From Comamonadaceae bacterium (GTDB lineage Bacteria > Pseudomonadota > Gammaproteobacteria > Burkholderiales > Burkholderiaceae): a stretch of 10,007 bases of DNA. Below, piece by piece: positions 1-6,186 of the stretch (the first letter of the stretch is position 1; each line of letters opens with the position of its first letter). The translations under genes were made by a program, and so were the position numbers. A model generated the notes under the pieces. That model was given only the letters and a program-made list of their open reading frames with translations. It had not been told where the DNA came from and did not search any database. The DNA is taken from the NCBI GenBank assembly GCA_947484245.1, contig CANKOT010000084.1:1-10007 (forward strand). Reading direction: 5' to 3'.

Positions 1-217
1 CGGCAGCGCCAGGCTTGTTTTCGACAATGACATTTTGGTCCAAGCTGACTCGAAGTTTTTCTGCCAACAATCTGGCCACCACATCGACTGAGCCACCTGG
101 CGGAAAGCCCACCAAGACCTTCACGGTTGACTTGTCTTGTGCAAACGCTGAAGTGCACAAGCCGGACAGGCCTAAGCTGGCGCTCAAAATCACTAACTTC
201 AAAAGATTTCTTTTCAT
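1..217 (-). CDS. Bug/TctC-family tripartite tricarboxylate transporter solute-binding protein (N-terminal part)
   Basis: This is the first 72 residues of a periplasmic solute-binding protein; the rest lies beyond the left edge. The N-terminus is a classic Sec signal peptide: MKR, a hydrophobic core rich in Leu, Ser and Gly, then a cleavage site after Ala26 (SAFA|QD). The mature start carries the family hallmark VGFPPGGSVDVVARLLAEKL (about residues 36-55), followed by the QNVIVENKPGAA strand typical of Bug proteins. The start at 217 is supported by a GGGAG ribosome binding site a few bases upstream. Proteins of this family bind carboxylates or small aromatic acids in the periplasm, sometimes for a TctAB permease and often as orphans, and they are greatly expanded in Burkholderiales. 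No permease genes are visible. The gene is divergent from the amidohydrolase/MFS pair, so it may supply a related substrate, but that is inference and the ligand cannot be read from sequence. Family assignment is firm. Confidence 0.93.
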   Translation of the reverse strand, partial: MKRNLLKLVILSASLGLSGLCTSAFAQDKSTVKVLVGFPPGGSVDVVARLLAEKLRVSLDQNVIVENKPGAA

Positions 218-345
218 GCGATCTCCCATTGCTGTTGAACTAATTTCACCGGAACCACTTCCAGTGTCGCTCATAATCGAGCTACAAGCCCATTGGGGTT
301 TTCGTGATGTCAGCCCTTTTTCTCTACCATTAGGAGCACTCTTCC
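218..345. promoter_or_regulatory. Divergent intergenic region, solute-binding protein / amidohydrolase
   Basis: This 128-bp gap separates two divergent start codons and must carry both promoters. I see no convincing sigma70 pair in either direction. A CATAAT (272-277) resembles a -10 on the plus strand but has no matching -35, and a CTGACA on the minus strand (about 309-314) has no good -10 at the right spacing. A short inverted repeat GCTC-N6-GAGC (269-282) sits near the middle and could be a regulator half-site pair, but 4-base arms are weak. An AGGAG (332-336) nine bases before the ATG at 346 is the ribosome binding site of the amidohydrolase. Confidence 0.5.
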
Positions 346-1329
346 ATGCCTGTGATTGATGTTCATACCCACATGTTTACGCCCAAATGGCTTGAGCTTC
401 TCAAAGCTGAAGGAGGTCAGTACAACATTCAAACAAGACCCGATGGCCAACAAGAAGTCTTTAGAGGCAATACCCCCGTGGTGATTCCGCAAAAGGGACA
501 TTTTGATTACGACCTGCGCATCAAACACATGGATGCTGCTGGCATTGACATCTCCATCGTCTCGCTCACATGCCCTAATGTTTATTGGGGCACTGAAGAA
601 ATCAGTTGCAGAGCAGCCAGAGAATCAAATGACACCATGGCGCAAGCCCAGAGCACTTACCCCGACCGCATCAGGTGGTTCACATCGTTGCCTTGGGAGT
701 ACCCTGCGCGTGCCATCGAAGAACTCGACCGAACTTGCCGCAATGGTGCCAGTGGCGTCATGGTGCTGGCCAACATTTCAGGCCGCAGTTTGACCGACCC
801 TCTGTTTGCGCCCATCTGGGCAGAAATTGACAAGCGTGGCTTGCCTGTTTTGGTTCACCCCACTGACCCACCTGGCGTGGATGTCATGGACATGACCAAA
901 TTTGATTTGAGTTGGTCAGTTGGCTTCATGTTCGACACCACCTTGGCCATCACCCGCATGATTTTTGAAGGCTTCTTTGATCAATACCCGAATTTAAAAA
1001 TCATTGCATCGCACGGTGGCGGCACACTGCCTTACTTGATTGGAAGGTTTGAAAAAGGCCACGAAGTAGAAATTCCTTCGCGCCGTCAAATGAAACGAAA
1101 GCCCACAGATTACCTAAGGCACATTTACTACGACACCATCACCTACAACTTAGGAGCCCTTCAGTACCTCATCTCGGTGGTGGGCGAAGAGCACGTGATG
1201 TTTGGCACCGACTGGCCCCATCAGGTGCACGATACCCAAGGCGCCTTTGCCAATACCGCACAATTGCCTGGGCAAACATGCGCCGCCATTCGAGGCGGCA
1301 ATGCTCTCAAAGTGTTTAACATTTCCTAA
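346..1329 (+). CDS. ACMSD-type amidohydrolase (amidohydrolase 2 family, metal-dependent)
   Basis: A 327-residue TIM-barrel hydrolase or decarboxylase of the amidohydrolase_2 family, which includes aminocarboxymuconate-semialdehyde decarboxylase (ACMSD), gamma-resorcylate decarboxylase and 4-oxalomesaconate hydratase-like enzymes. The expected metal ligands are all present: HxH at His7/His9 (IDVHTHMF), His171 (VLVHPTDPPG), His223 (ASHGGGTLPYL) and Asp289 (MFGTDWPH). Length fits the family (about 320-350). The start has AGGAG nine bases upstream and puts HxH at the usual extreme N-terminus. No signal peptide is visible, so it should be cytoplasmic. It is followed after six bases by an MFS permease, suggesting a two-gene uptake and catabolism operon. 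Known members act on carboxylated aromatic or muconate-type compounds; whether this one decarboxylates or hydrolyses, and on what, cannot be decided from sequence. Family is secure, substrate unknown. Confidence 0.92.
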   Translation: MPVIDVHTHMFTPKWLELLKAEGGQYNIQTRPDGQQEVFRGNTPVVIPQKGHFDYDLRIKHMDAAGIDISIVSLTCPNVYWGTEEISCRAARESNDTMAQAQSTYPDRIRWFTSLPWEYPARAIEELDRTCRNGASGVMVLANISGRSLTDPLFAPIWAEIDKRGLPVLVHPTDPPGVDVMDMTKFDLSWSVGFMFDTTLAITRMIFEGFFDQYPNLKIIASHGGGTLPYLIGRFEKGHEVEIPSRRQMKRKPTDYLRHIYYDTITYNLGALQYLISVVGEEHVMFGTDWPHQVHDTQGAFANTAQLPGQTCAAIRGGNALKVFNIS

Positions 1330-1335
1330 GGCTGC

Positions 1336-2520
1336 ATGAGTAATTGGCTGCCCCTGCTTGCGACCTTGTTCATCCAGGCCATGGTCTCCATGGCCTTGTT
1401 AACGCTTCCCGTCATGGCACCCGTTGCAGCCAAAGATTTAGCGGTATCGCCTGCCTTGGTGGGTGTTTATGTGGCCATCACCTACCTTGGCGCCATGATT
1501 TCCAGCCTCACCTCAGGCACCAGCGTGACACGTTTTGGCCCCATTCGAGTGAGCCAATTGGGACTGATACTGTGTGCAATGGGGCTCTGCCTTTGCGCCG
1601 TACCTTGGTTACCCGCTACTGGCTTGGGCGCCTTTCTCATTGGCTTGGGATATGGCCCGATCACACCTGCCAGCTCGCAAATATTGACCCGAACAACACC
1701 GGCCCATCAAATGTCTCTGGTGTTTTCAATCAAACAAACAGGCGTGCCACTAGGCTCCATGTTGGCAGGCGCCATTGTTCCCAGCCTCATGCTCGGAATC
1801 GACTGGCAATTGAGTTTAATCAGCGTTGCCTTGGTGTGCTTGATCAGTGCCATCATGTCGCAACCACTTCGTCATGAAATGGACCAGCAAAGGCAAGTTG
1901 GTTTGAAGCTGAACTTCAACACATTGTTGGCACCTATTCGCATGGTGTTGTCGCACCGCACACTGGCCACCATGGCAGGTTGTTCTTTCATGTTTTCGAT
2001 GGTTCAAGTCTCGCTCACCACTTACTTGGTCACTTACTTGCACGATGATTTATCTTATGGGCTGGTGGCCGCCGGATTGCTGCTTTCCATCACACAAGTA
2101 GGTGGCATTGTTGGGCGTGTTGTCTGGGGCTACATGGCCGATCATTATCTGAGTTCGCAAAAAATGCTGGCCGGTTTGGCGATCAGCATGACCCTTTGCG
2201 CGGCTGCAACCCCTCTTTTCTTGCCCATCCTTCCCGTCTATGGTGTCTGGACCTTGCTGCTGCTTTTTGGCGCATCCGCCATTGGTTGGAACGGCGTTTA
2301 TTTGGCAGAAGTAGCCAGACAAGCACCCGAGGGCAAGGCCAGTGTTGCCACGGGCGGCACATTGACATTTACTTTTTTGGGTGTGGTGCTTGGCCCACCC
2401 CTTTTTGGCGGCTTGTCCAGCATGTTTGGCACTTACGGTGCTGGGTTTTGGGCGCTGGCTGTCGTATCAAGTGTTTGCAGCCTTGTTTTACTGCGCTTAA
2501 AGCCTAGCCCCGCGAATTAA
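1336..2520 (+). CDS. MFS transporter, probably organic-acid uptake permease
   Basis: A 394-residue major facilitator superfamily permease with about 12 hydrophobic segments and a central polar loop around residues 170-190 dividing it into two halves. A loop-2/3 motif variant is at about residues 61-72 (GTSVTRFGPIRV) and its second-half counterpart at 250-259 (GRVVWGYMAD). The FSIKQTGVPLG stretch at 130-140 is typical of a group of betaproteobacterial MFS proteins often found beside catabolic genes. The ATG lies six bases after the amidohydrolase stop, and a TAAGG overlapping that stop is the likely ribosome binding site, so the two genes are probably co-transcribed and translationally close. 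The inferred role is import of the amidohydrolase substrate or export of a product; no ligand can be named. Its last 24 bases overlap the 3' end of the convergent GMC oxidoreductase gene, an unusual junction that leaves no room for a terminator between them. Confidence 0.9.
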   Translation: MSNWLPLLATLFIQAMVSMALLTLPVMAPVAAKDLAVSPALVGVYVAITYLGAMISSLTSGTSVTRFGPIRVSQLGLILCAMGLCLCAVPWLPATGLGAFLIGLGYGPITPASSQILTRTTPAHQMSLVFSIKQTGVPLGSMLAGAIVPSLMLGIDWQLSLISVALVCLISAIMSQPLRHEMDQQRQVGLKLNFNTLLAPIRMVLSHRTLATMAGCSFMFSMVQVSLTTYLVTYLHDDLSYGLVAAGLLLSITQVGGIVGRVVWGYMADHYLSSQKMLAGLAISMTLCAAATPLFLPILPVYGVWTLLLLFGASAIGWNGVYLAEVARQAPEGKASVATGGTLTFTFLGVVLGPPLFGGLSSMFGTYGAGFWALAVVSSVCSLVLLRLKPSPAN

Positions 2521-4107
2521 ATCAACCCCTTTTTCGGCAATCATGATGGTGGGTGCATTGGTATTGCCCGTGACCAAGTGGGGCATGATGGACGCGTCGA
2601 TGACGCACAAATTTTGCAGACCATGAACACGCAGTTGGGCATCGACCACGGCCATCAGATCTTGCGCAGGGCCCATTTTGCAAGTGCCCACAGGGTGGTA
2701 TTCGGTGTCGGAGTGGTCGCGCAGAAAGTTTTCAATTTGCGCCGGATTGTTGGCGTCTACCGCATGAATCATATCGCCTCTGTGAGAAGACAGTGCGGGC
2801 GACTGCATGACCCGCAAACCCAATTGGGTGGCCGCCACCAAGGTCTGCATGTCGGCTGACTCTTTTAAAAATGCGGGGTCAATGAGGGGGGCATCGGTGG
2901 GGTTGCGGCTAGCGAGGGTCAGGCTGCCCCGGCTTTGAGGGCGCATCAGGGTCACGTGCAAGGTGTAGCCATGACCCGCATGCATTTTGCGCGCATGATC
3001 GTCCACAATGCCGGTGCACAGGGCCAACTGAATGTTGGGATACTCGTTGTTGCCCTCGGTCGACACAAAGCCCTGCGTTTCAGACACGTTGGAGGTGATC
3101 CAACCCGTGCGTTTGCTGCGCCACTCCAGCATGGACTTGATCATGTTCCAGGCCCCCTTGAGTGAAAAGCCCATGGCGTCGTTTATTTTTTGGGTCTTGT
3201 AAATGAGCACTGTGGTGATGTGGTCTTGCAAGTTTTGACCAACGCCTGGCAATTCATGGAACAGGGGAATGCCCAAGTCTTGCAAATGCAAAGCGGGGCC
3301 GACCCCCGACAACATGAGCAATTGCGGCGAGCCAAAAGCACCACCCGACACAATCACTTCTTTGCGCGCACGAACTTCATGGTCCACGCCATTGACCTTG
3401 TATTTGATACCGACAGCACGTTTGCCTTCAAACATAATTTGCGTGGCATGCGCCTGCGAGATGACATTCAAATTGCTTTGATGGCGGTGAGGGTCTAGGT
3501 AAGCTCTGGCCGCGTTCCAACGCTCGCCGCCCTTTTGAGTAACCTGACCGGGCGACACCCCAAATTGCTGAGCGCCGTTGTAATCGGGGTTGCTGGGAAT
3601 ACCCTGCTCGTTGCAAGCCTGCATGAACAATTGGTTCAAGGGGCTGGGGCTGCGCAGAAAACTCACGTTCAAAGGACCGCCCACACCCCGGTAATCTGTT
3701 GCGCCAAAGCACTCGTTGTTTTCTGACTTTTTAAAGTACGGCAAAACATCTTGGAAGGTCCAGCCTGGGTTGCCTAAGGCGGCCCAACTGTCGTAATCGC
3801 GGGCATTGCCGCGCGTGTAAACCATGGCATTGATGGAAGAGCTGCCGCCCATCACTTTGCCGCGTGGCTGAAATCCTTTGCGACCGTTAAACCCAGCCTG
3901 TGGCACGGTGTTGTAGCCCCAGCTGTTGAGGTTCAAAGAAGCGGTGGCTGCAAATCCCAAGGGCGCACGAACAAACACTGAGTTGTCGGGGCCGCCAGCT
4001 TCAAGCAAACACACAGAAGTATGTTGATCTTCACTCAAACGCCCCGCCACGCAGCAGCCCGCAGAGCCACCACCTACCACCACATAATCAAATTCAGAAA
4101 GTGTCAT
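2497..4107 (-). CDS. GMC-family FAD-dependent alcohol dehydrogenase (choline dehydrogenase/AlkJ-like)
   Basis: A 536-residue glucose-methanol-choline oxidoreductase of normal family length. It has the N-terminal FAD-binding motif VVVGGGSAGCCVAGRLSE (residues 9-26) ending in the ribose-binding LLEAGG (34-39), GMC signature 1 around 83-100 (GKVMGGSSSINAMVYTRG), GMC signature 2 around 255-269 (GGAFGSPQLLMLSGV), and the C-terminal active site with catalytic His471 in EYHPVGTCKMG and an Asn in GNTNAPT (514-520). The His/Asn pairing is that of choline dehydrogenase and AlkJ-type alcohol dehydrogenases. It oxidises a primary alcohol to an aldehyde, with FAD passing electrons probably to the respiratory chain. 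The ATG overlaps the upstream sulfatase stop as ATGA, so the pair is translationally coupled. Given the sulfatase and divergent alkB, a medium- or long-chain alkanol is the likely substrate (inference); choline or polyethylene-glycol-type alcohols are alternatives. Confidence 0.93.
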   Translation of the reverse strand: MTLSEFDYVVVGGGSAGCCVAGRLSEDQHTSVCLLEAGGPDNSVFVRAPLGFAATASLNLNSWGYNTVPQAGFNGRKGFQPRGKVMGGSSSINAMVYTRGNARDYDSWAALGNPGWTFQDVLPYFKKSENNECFGATDYRGVGGPLNVSFLRSPSPLNQLFMQACNEQGIPSNPDYNGAQQFGVSPGQVTQKGGERWNAARAYLDPHRHQSNLNVISQAHATQIMFEGKRAVGIKYKVNGVDHEVRARKEVIVSGGAFGSPQLLMLSGVGPALHLQDLGIPLFHELPGVGQNLQDHITTVLIYKTQKINDAMGFSLKGAWNMIKSMLEWRSKRTGWITSNVSETQGFVSTEGNNEYPNIQLALCTGIVDDHARKMHAGHGYTLHVTLMRPQSRGSLTLASRNPTDAPLIDPAFLKESADMQTLVAATQLGLRVMQSPALSSHRGDMIHAVDANNPAQIENFLRDHSDTEYHPVGTCKMGPAQDLMAVVDAQLRVHGLQNLCVIDASIMPHLVTGNTNAPTIMIAEKGVDLIRGARL

Positions 4108-4119
4108 TGGAGGGCCCTC
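4104..4119 (-). promoter_or_regulatory. ATGA stop/start overlap with ribosome binding site of the GMC gene
   Basis: The sulfatase stop TGA and the GMC start ATG share bases 4104-4107 (ATGA on the minus strand). A GAGGG seven bases upstream of the ATG (4119-4115) is the likely Shine-Dalgarno. It forms half of a perfect 10-base palindrome GAGGGCCCTC (4110-4119), which may simply be chance. The arrangement predicts translational coupling of the two proteins. Confidence 0.7.
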
Positions 4120-6065
4120 GTGACAATGGAAAAATTACCGGGCGCTTTGTCAAGCATGCTGAAAAACAAAGCCAAATCAATGGTGCTGCCTTTGATCTTG
4201 GTTTGATCGGACAAGAGCAAGTCTTTGCCGCCGGCTTGGCCTAACACCATCTTGATGAAAAACGGCTTTGTCAGGGTGAGGGTTGCATTCGCATTTTGAT
4301 CAGCTTGCGCCTGCACATGATGCAAGACAGAATTTTCTAGGGACAAGACAAAACTTTGTTTTGTATCAGAAAAAACCAAGTTGATTTTCATTTTTTTACC
4401 CTCAGCCTTAGGCGCATTGAGCGATGCAGCCATGGCCTCCAAAAACCGTTCGATGGGGGTTTGGTTCAGCATGTCGATCATGCCCTCGCGCGGCAAGCCT
4501 TTTTCGGGCGTACCTTGACGCAACTCCATTGCACCTGTTAGGTAAAAGTTTCGCCAAGCAGATGACTCGGCCGCATAGCCCAGTTTTTCAAAAGACTGCG
4601 CCAACATTTCCTTGGCTTGCGCATGCTTAGGCGCTACATAGACTGCATGTTTGAGCAATTCGGCCGCCCAGCGGTAGTCTGCTTTTGCCATGGCCTCTTG
4701 AGCTGCCGCCACCACTTTGTCGACACCCCCCATGAGCTGAACGTATTTTTCAGAGGCTTGCAAAGCGGGCAAAGGGTCCAGGTTGGAAGGGTGGGCATCA
4801 AACCAGCCCATGTAGTTTTGGTAAACCGCTTTCACGTTGTGGCGAACTGTGCCGTAATATCCGCGCACACTCAAATGCTCATCAAGTGAGGGGGGCAACC
4901 GAAGATTTTCTGCAATTTCAGCAGCGTTCAAACCGGCATTCATTTGCCGCACCGTCTGATCGTGAATGAACTGGTAGGTGTCTCTTTGTTTGACAATAAA
5001 GTCTTGGATATTGGCCGCCCCCCAGACTGGCCAATGATGCTGATTGAACACCACTTCAGAATTTTCGACATGGCGCAAAGAGTCGTTCAAATAAGACGCC
5101 CACTTGGTGGCATCTCGCACCTTGGCACCGCGCAAGGTGTAGAGGTTGTGCAAAGTATGGCCCATGATTTCGGCGCCGCAAAACGCCTTGAAGTCAGGCA
5201 AATAGAAAGTGAACTCCGATGGCGCCTCGCTGCCAGGTACGTTGTGGAAAATAAAACGAACGCCATCAATTAGCAGTTCTTTTTTTTCTGATTCAACGGT
5301 GATGTTGGGTTCTAAAATGCCGAGTTTTCCAAACGCCACCGCTTTGCCCAAGCCATTGTCGACAAGCCCTGTTGGATTTTTGGGCAAGTTGCTGCCGTAC
5401 ATGTACATGGCCCGTCGTCCCATGGCCGGCCCCATGAGAATATTTTCACTGGTGGCCTCTTCCATAAAGCCAGAAGGTGCAACGATGGGCAGTTTTCGTG
5501 CTTTGGCTTCCTCGGCACTCACCACGCCCAATGCGCCTCCAAAATGATCGGTGTGGCTGTGCGTAAAAATGAGACCAGACACTTTTTGCGGGCCCAAATG
5601 CTGGCGCGCAAAAGCCAGTGCCGCGGCCGAGGTTTCTTGTGCGGTCAGGGCATCGACCACTATCCAGCCCGTCTTGCCTTGAATCAAGGTCATGTTGGCC
5701 AGGTCAAAGCCCCTTAACTGCCAGATGCCCTCAGTCACTTTGAACAAGCCAATTTGATTGTTCAAAGTGGCTTGTCGCCACAAACTTGGGTTGACCGTTG
5801 CGGGCGCATTGCCTTGAACAAAAGCAAAGGCATCAAAGTCCCAAATGACCTTGCCCTGAGCATCTTTGATCTGCCCTGTGGGTGCAGCTATAAAGCCTTT
5901 TCTGGCATCGTTTTTATCAAGCCAATCGGCACGGCCTGACTGCGCTGGCATTTGGGATGGGCTTGAATTTGAATCTGACTTCTGGCATGCCATCAAAGCA
6001 CAAAGCGCAAGCATTACCGCAAAGATGCGGCCGCTTCGAATCATCTCGTAAAAACTGCCACCCAT
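4104..6065 (-). CDS. SdsA1/BDS1-type alkyl sulfatase, predicted lipoprotein
   Basis: A metallo-beta-lactamase-fold alkyl sulfatase that hydrolyses primary alkyl sulfates (SDS type) to 1-alkanol and sulfate. From the start chosen here (653 residues) the metal ligands are His169, His171, Asp173 and His174 (THSHTDHFGG), Glu280 (GSEAPSEF), Glu299 (GAEIMGHT) and His344 (QHHWPVWG). From memory these equal the numbering in Pseudomonas SdsA1. The catalytic domain (about 75-380) is followed by the alkyl sulfatase dimerisation domain (about 385-520) and a C-terminal SCP2-like lipid-binding domain (about 530-650), as expected for the family. The N-terminus has Arg10/Arg13, a hydrophobic stretch and a lipobox-like ALMAC ending in Cys27, so a membrane-anchored periplasmic lipoprotein is predicted. 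I chose ATG 6065 because AAGGAG lies seven bases upstream; an in-frame ATG at 6134 would add 23 non-hydrophobic residues before the signal. It leads an operon with the GMC dehydrogenase. Confidence 0.94.
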   Translation of the reverse strand: MGGSFYEMIRSGRIFAVMLALCALMACQKSDSNSSPSQMPAQSGRADWLDKNDARKGFIAAPTGQIKDAQGKVIWDFDAFAFVQGNAPATVNPSLWRQATLNNQIGLFKVTEGIWQLRGFDLANMTLIQGKTGWIVVDALTAQETSAAALAFARQHLGPQKVSGLIFTHSHTDHFGGALGVVSAEEAKARKLPIVAPSGFMEEATSENILMGPAMGRRAMYMYGSNLPKNPTGLVDNGLGKAVAFGKLGILEPNITVESEKKELLIDGVRFIFHNVPGSEAPSEFTFYLPDFKAFCGAEIMGHTLHNLYTLRGAKVRDATKWASYLNDSLRHVENSEVVFNQHHWPVWGAANIQDFIVKQRDTYQFIHDQTVRQMNAGLNAAEIAENLRLPPSLDEHLSVRGYYGTVRHNVKAVYQNYMGWFDAHPSNLDPLPALQASEKYVQLMGGVDKVVAAAQEAMAKADYRWAAELLKHAVYVAPKHAQAKEMLAQSFEKLGYAAESSAWRNFYLTGAMELRQGTPEKGLPREGMIDMLNQTPIERFLEAMAASLNAPKAEGKKMKINLVFSDTKQSFVLSLENSVLHHVQAQADQNANATLTLTKPFFIKMVLGQAGGKDLLLSDQTKIKGSTIDLALFFSMLDKAPGNFSIVTRALQ

Positions 6066-6072
6066 TGATAAA

Positions 6073-6078
6073 CTCCTT
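6073..6078 (-). promoter_or_regulatory. Ribosome binding site that fixes the sulfatase start
   Basis: A perfect AAGGAG on the minus strand is seven bases from the ATG at 6065. The alternative in-frame ATG at 6134 has no comparable site, and the later ATG at 6044 is too far from this one (28 bases between). This decides the start and makes 6066-6186 a true intergenic region. Confidence 0.85.
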
Positions 6079-6086
6079 AGCGTGTT

Positions 6087-6092
6087 GTTATA
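6087..6092 (-). promoter_or_regulatory. Candidate -10 element of the sulfatase operon
   Basis: TATAAC on the minus strand matches the sigma70 -10 consensus at five of six bases. Transcription would start near 6080, just ahead of the AAGGAG. No recognisable -35 lies 16-18 bases upstream, which suits a promoter that depends on an activator. The dyad at 6110-6132 is centred roughly 42 bases upstream of the predicted start, a common activator position. This is a weak, by-eye prediction. Confidence 0.35.
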
Positions 6093-6109
6093 AACCACGC
6101 CTGCCTTTT

Positions 6110-6132
6110 GAACTAGGGGTAATACCCTGTTC
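6110..6132. promoter_or_regulatory. Interrupted dyad in the alkB / sulfatase divergent region, candidate operator
   Basis: Reading the plus strand, the arms are GAAC (6110-6113) and GTTC (6129-6132) outside, and GGGTA (6117-6121) and TACCC (6123-6127) inside, the inner pair separated by a single A. The inner and outer arms are offset by one base, so the dyad is imperfect overall. It lies close to the middle of the 121-bp gap, about 45-55 bases from each start codon, where a shared regulator would be expected to bind. No regulator gene is in the window, and five-base inner arms could arise by chance. Confidence 0.4.
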
Positions 6133-6154
6133 ATTCAGCGATCATGCGGCATAC

Positions 6155-6183
6155 TTCACACATCAAACTGCAAGCTCTATTCT
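6155..6183 (+). promoter_or_regulatory. Candidate alkB promoter
   Basis: TTCACA (6155-6160, five of six bases of the -35 consensus) and TATTCT (6178-6183, four of six of the -10) are separated by 17 bases. The predicted transcription start falls on or just beside the GTG start codon at 6187, which would leave no leader for a Shine-Dalgarno sequence; none is visible upstream either. Either alkB is read from a leaderless transcript or the real promoter lies elsewhere in the gap. Confidence 0.35.
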
Positions 6184-6186
6184 ATT

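Noticed and set aside
15..359. Plus-strand 114-residue open frame across the left gap
   Set aside because: It is antisense to the signal peptide and conserved PGG motif of the solute-binding protein, and it overlaps the amidohydrolase start.
310..528. Small minus-strand open frame spanning the amidohydrolase start
   Set aside because: It is antisense to a gene with clear motifs, has no ribosome binding site, and its product resembles no family I know.
3190..3498. Plus-strand open frames opposite the GMC gene
   Set aside because: These are antisense shadows of a well-supported 536-residue enzyme; long antisense frames follow from its codon usage.
4110..4119. Perfect palindrome GAGGGCCCTC as an operator
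   Set aside because: It lies inside an operon at the ribosome binding site of the second gene, where an operator is unlikely. It has no loop to form an RNA hairpin and is short enough to be chance.
6066..6134. A 23-residue N-terminal extension of the alkyl sulfatase from an ATG at 6134
   Set aside because: It has no ribosome binding site, would place non-hydrophobic residues ahead of the lipoprotein signal, and covers the region that must hold the divergent promoters. AAGGAG before 6065 is decisive.
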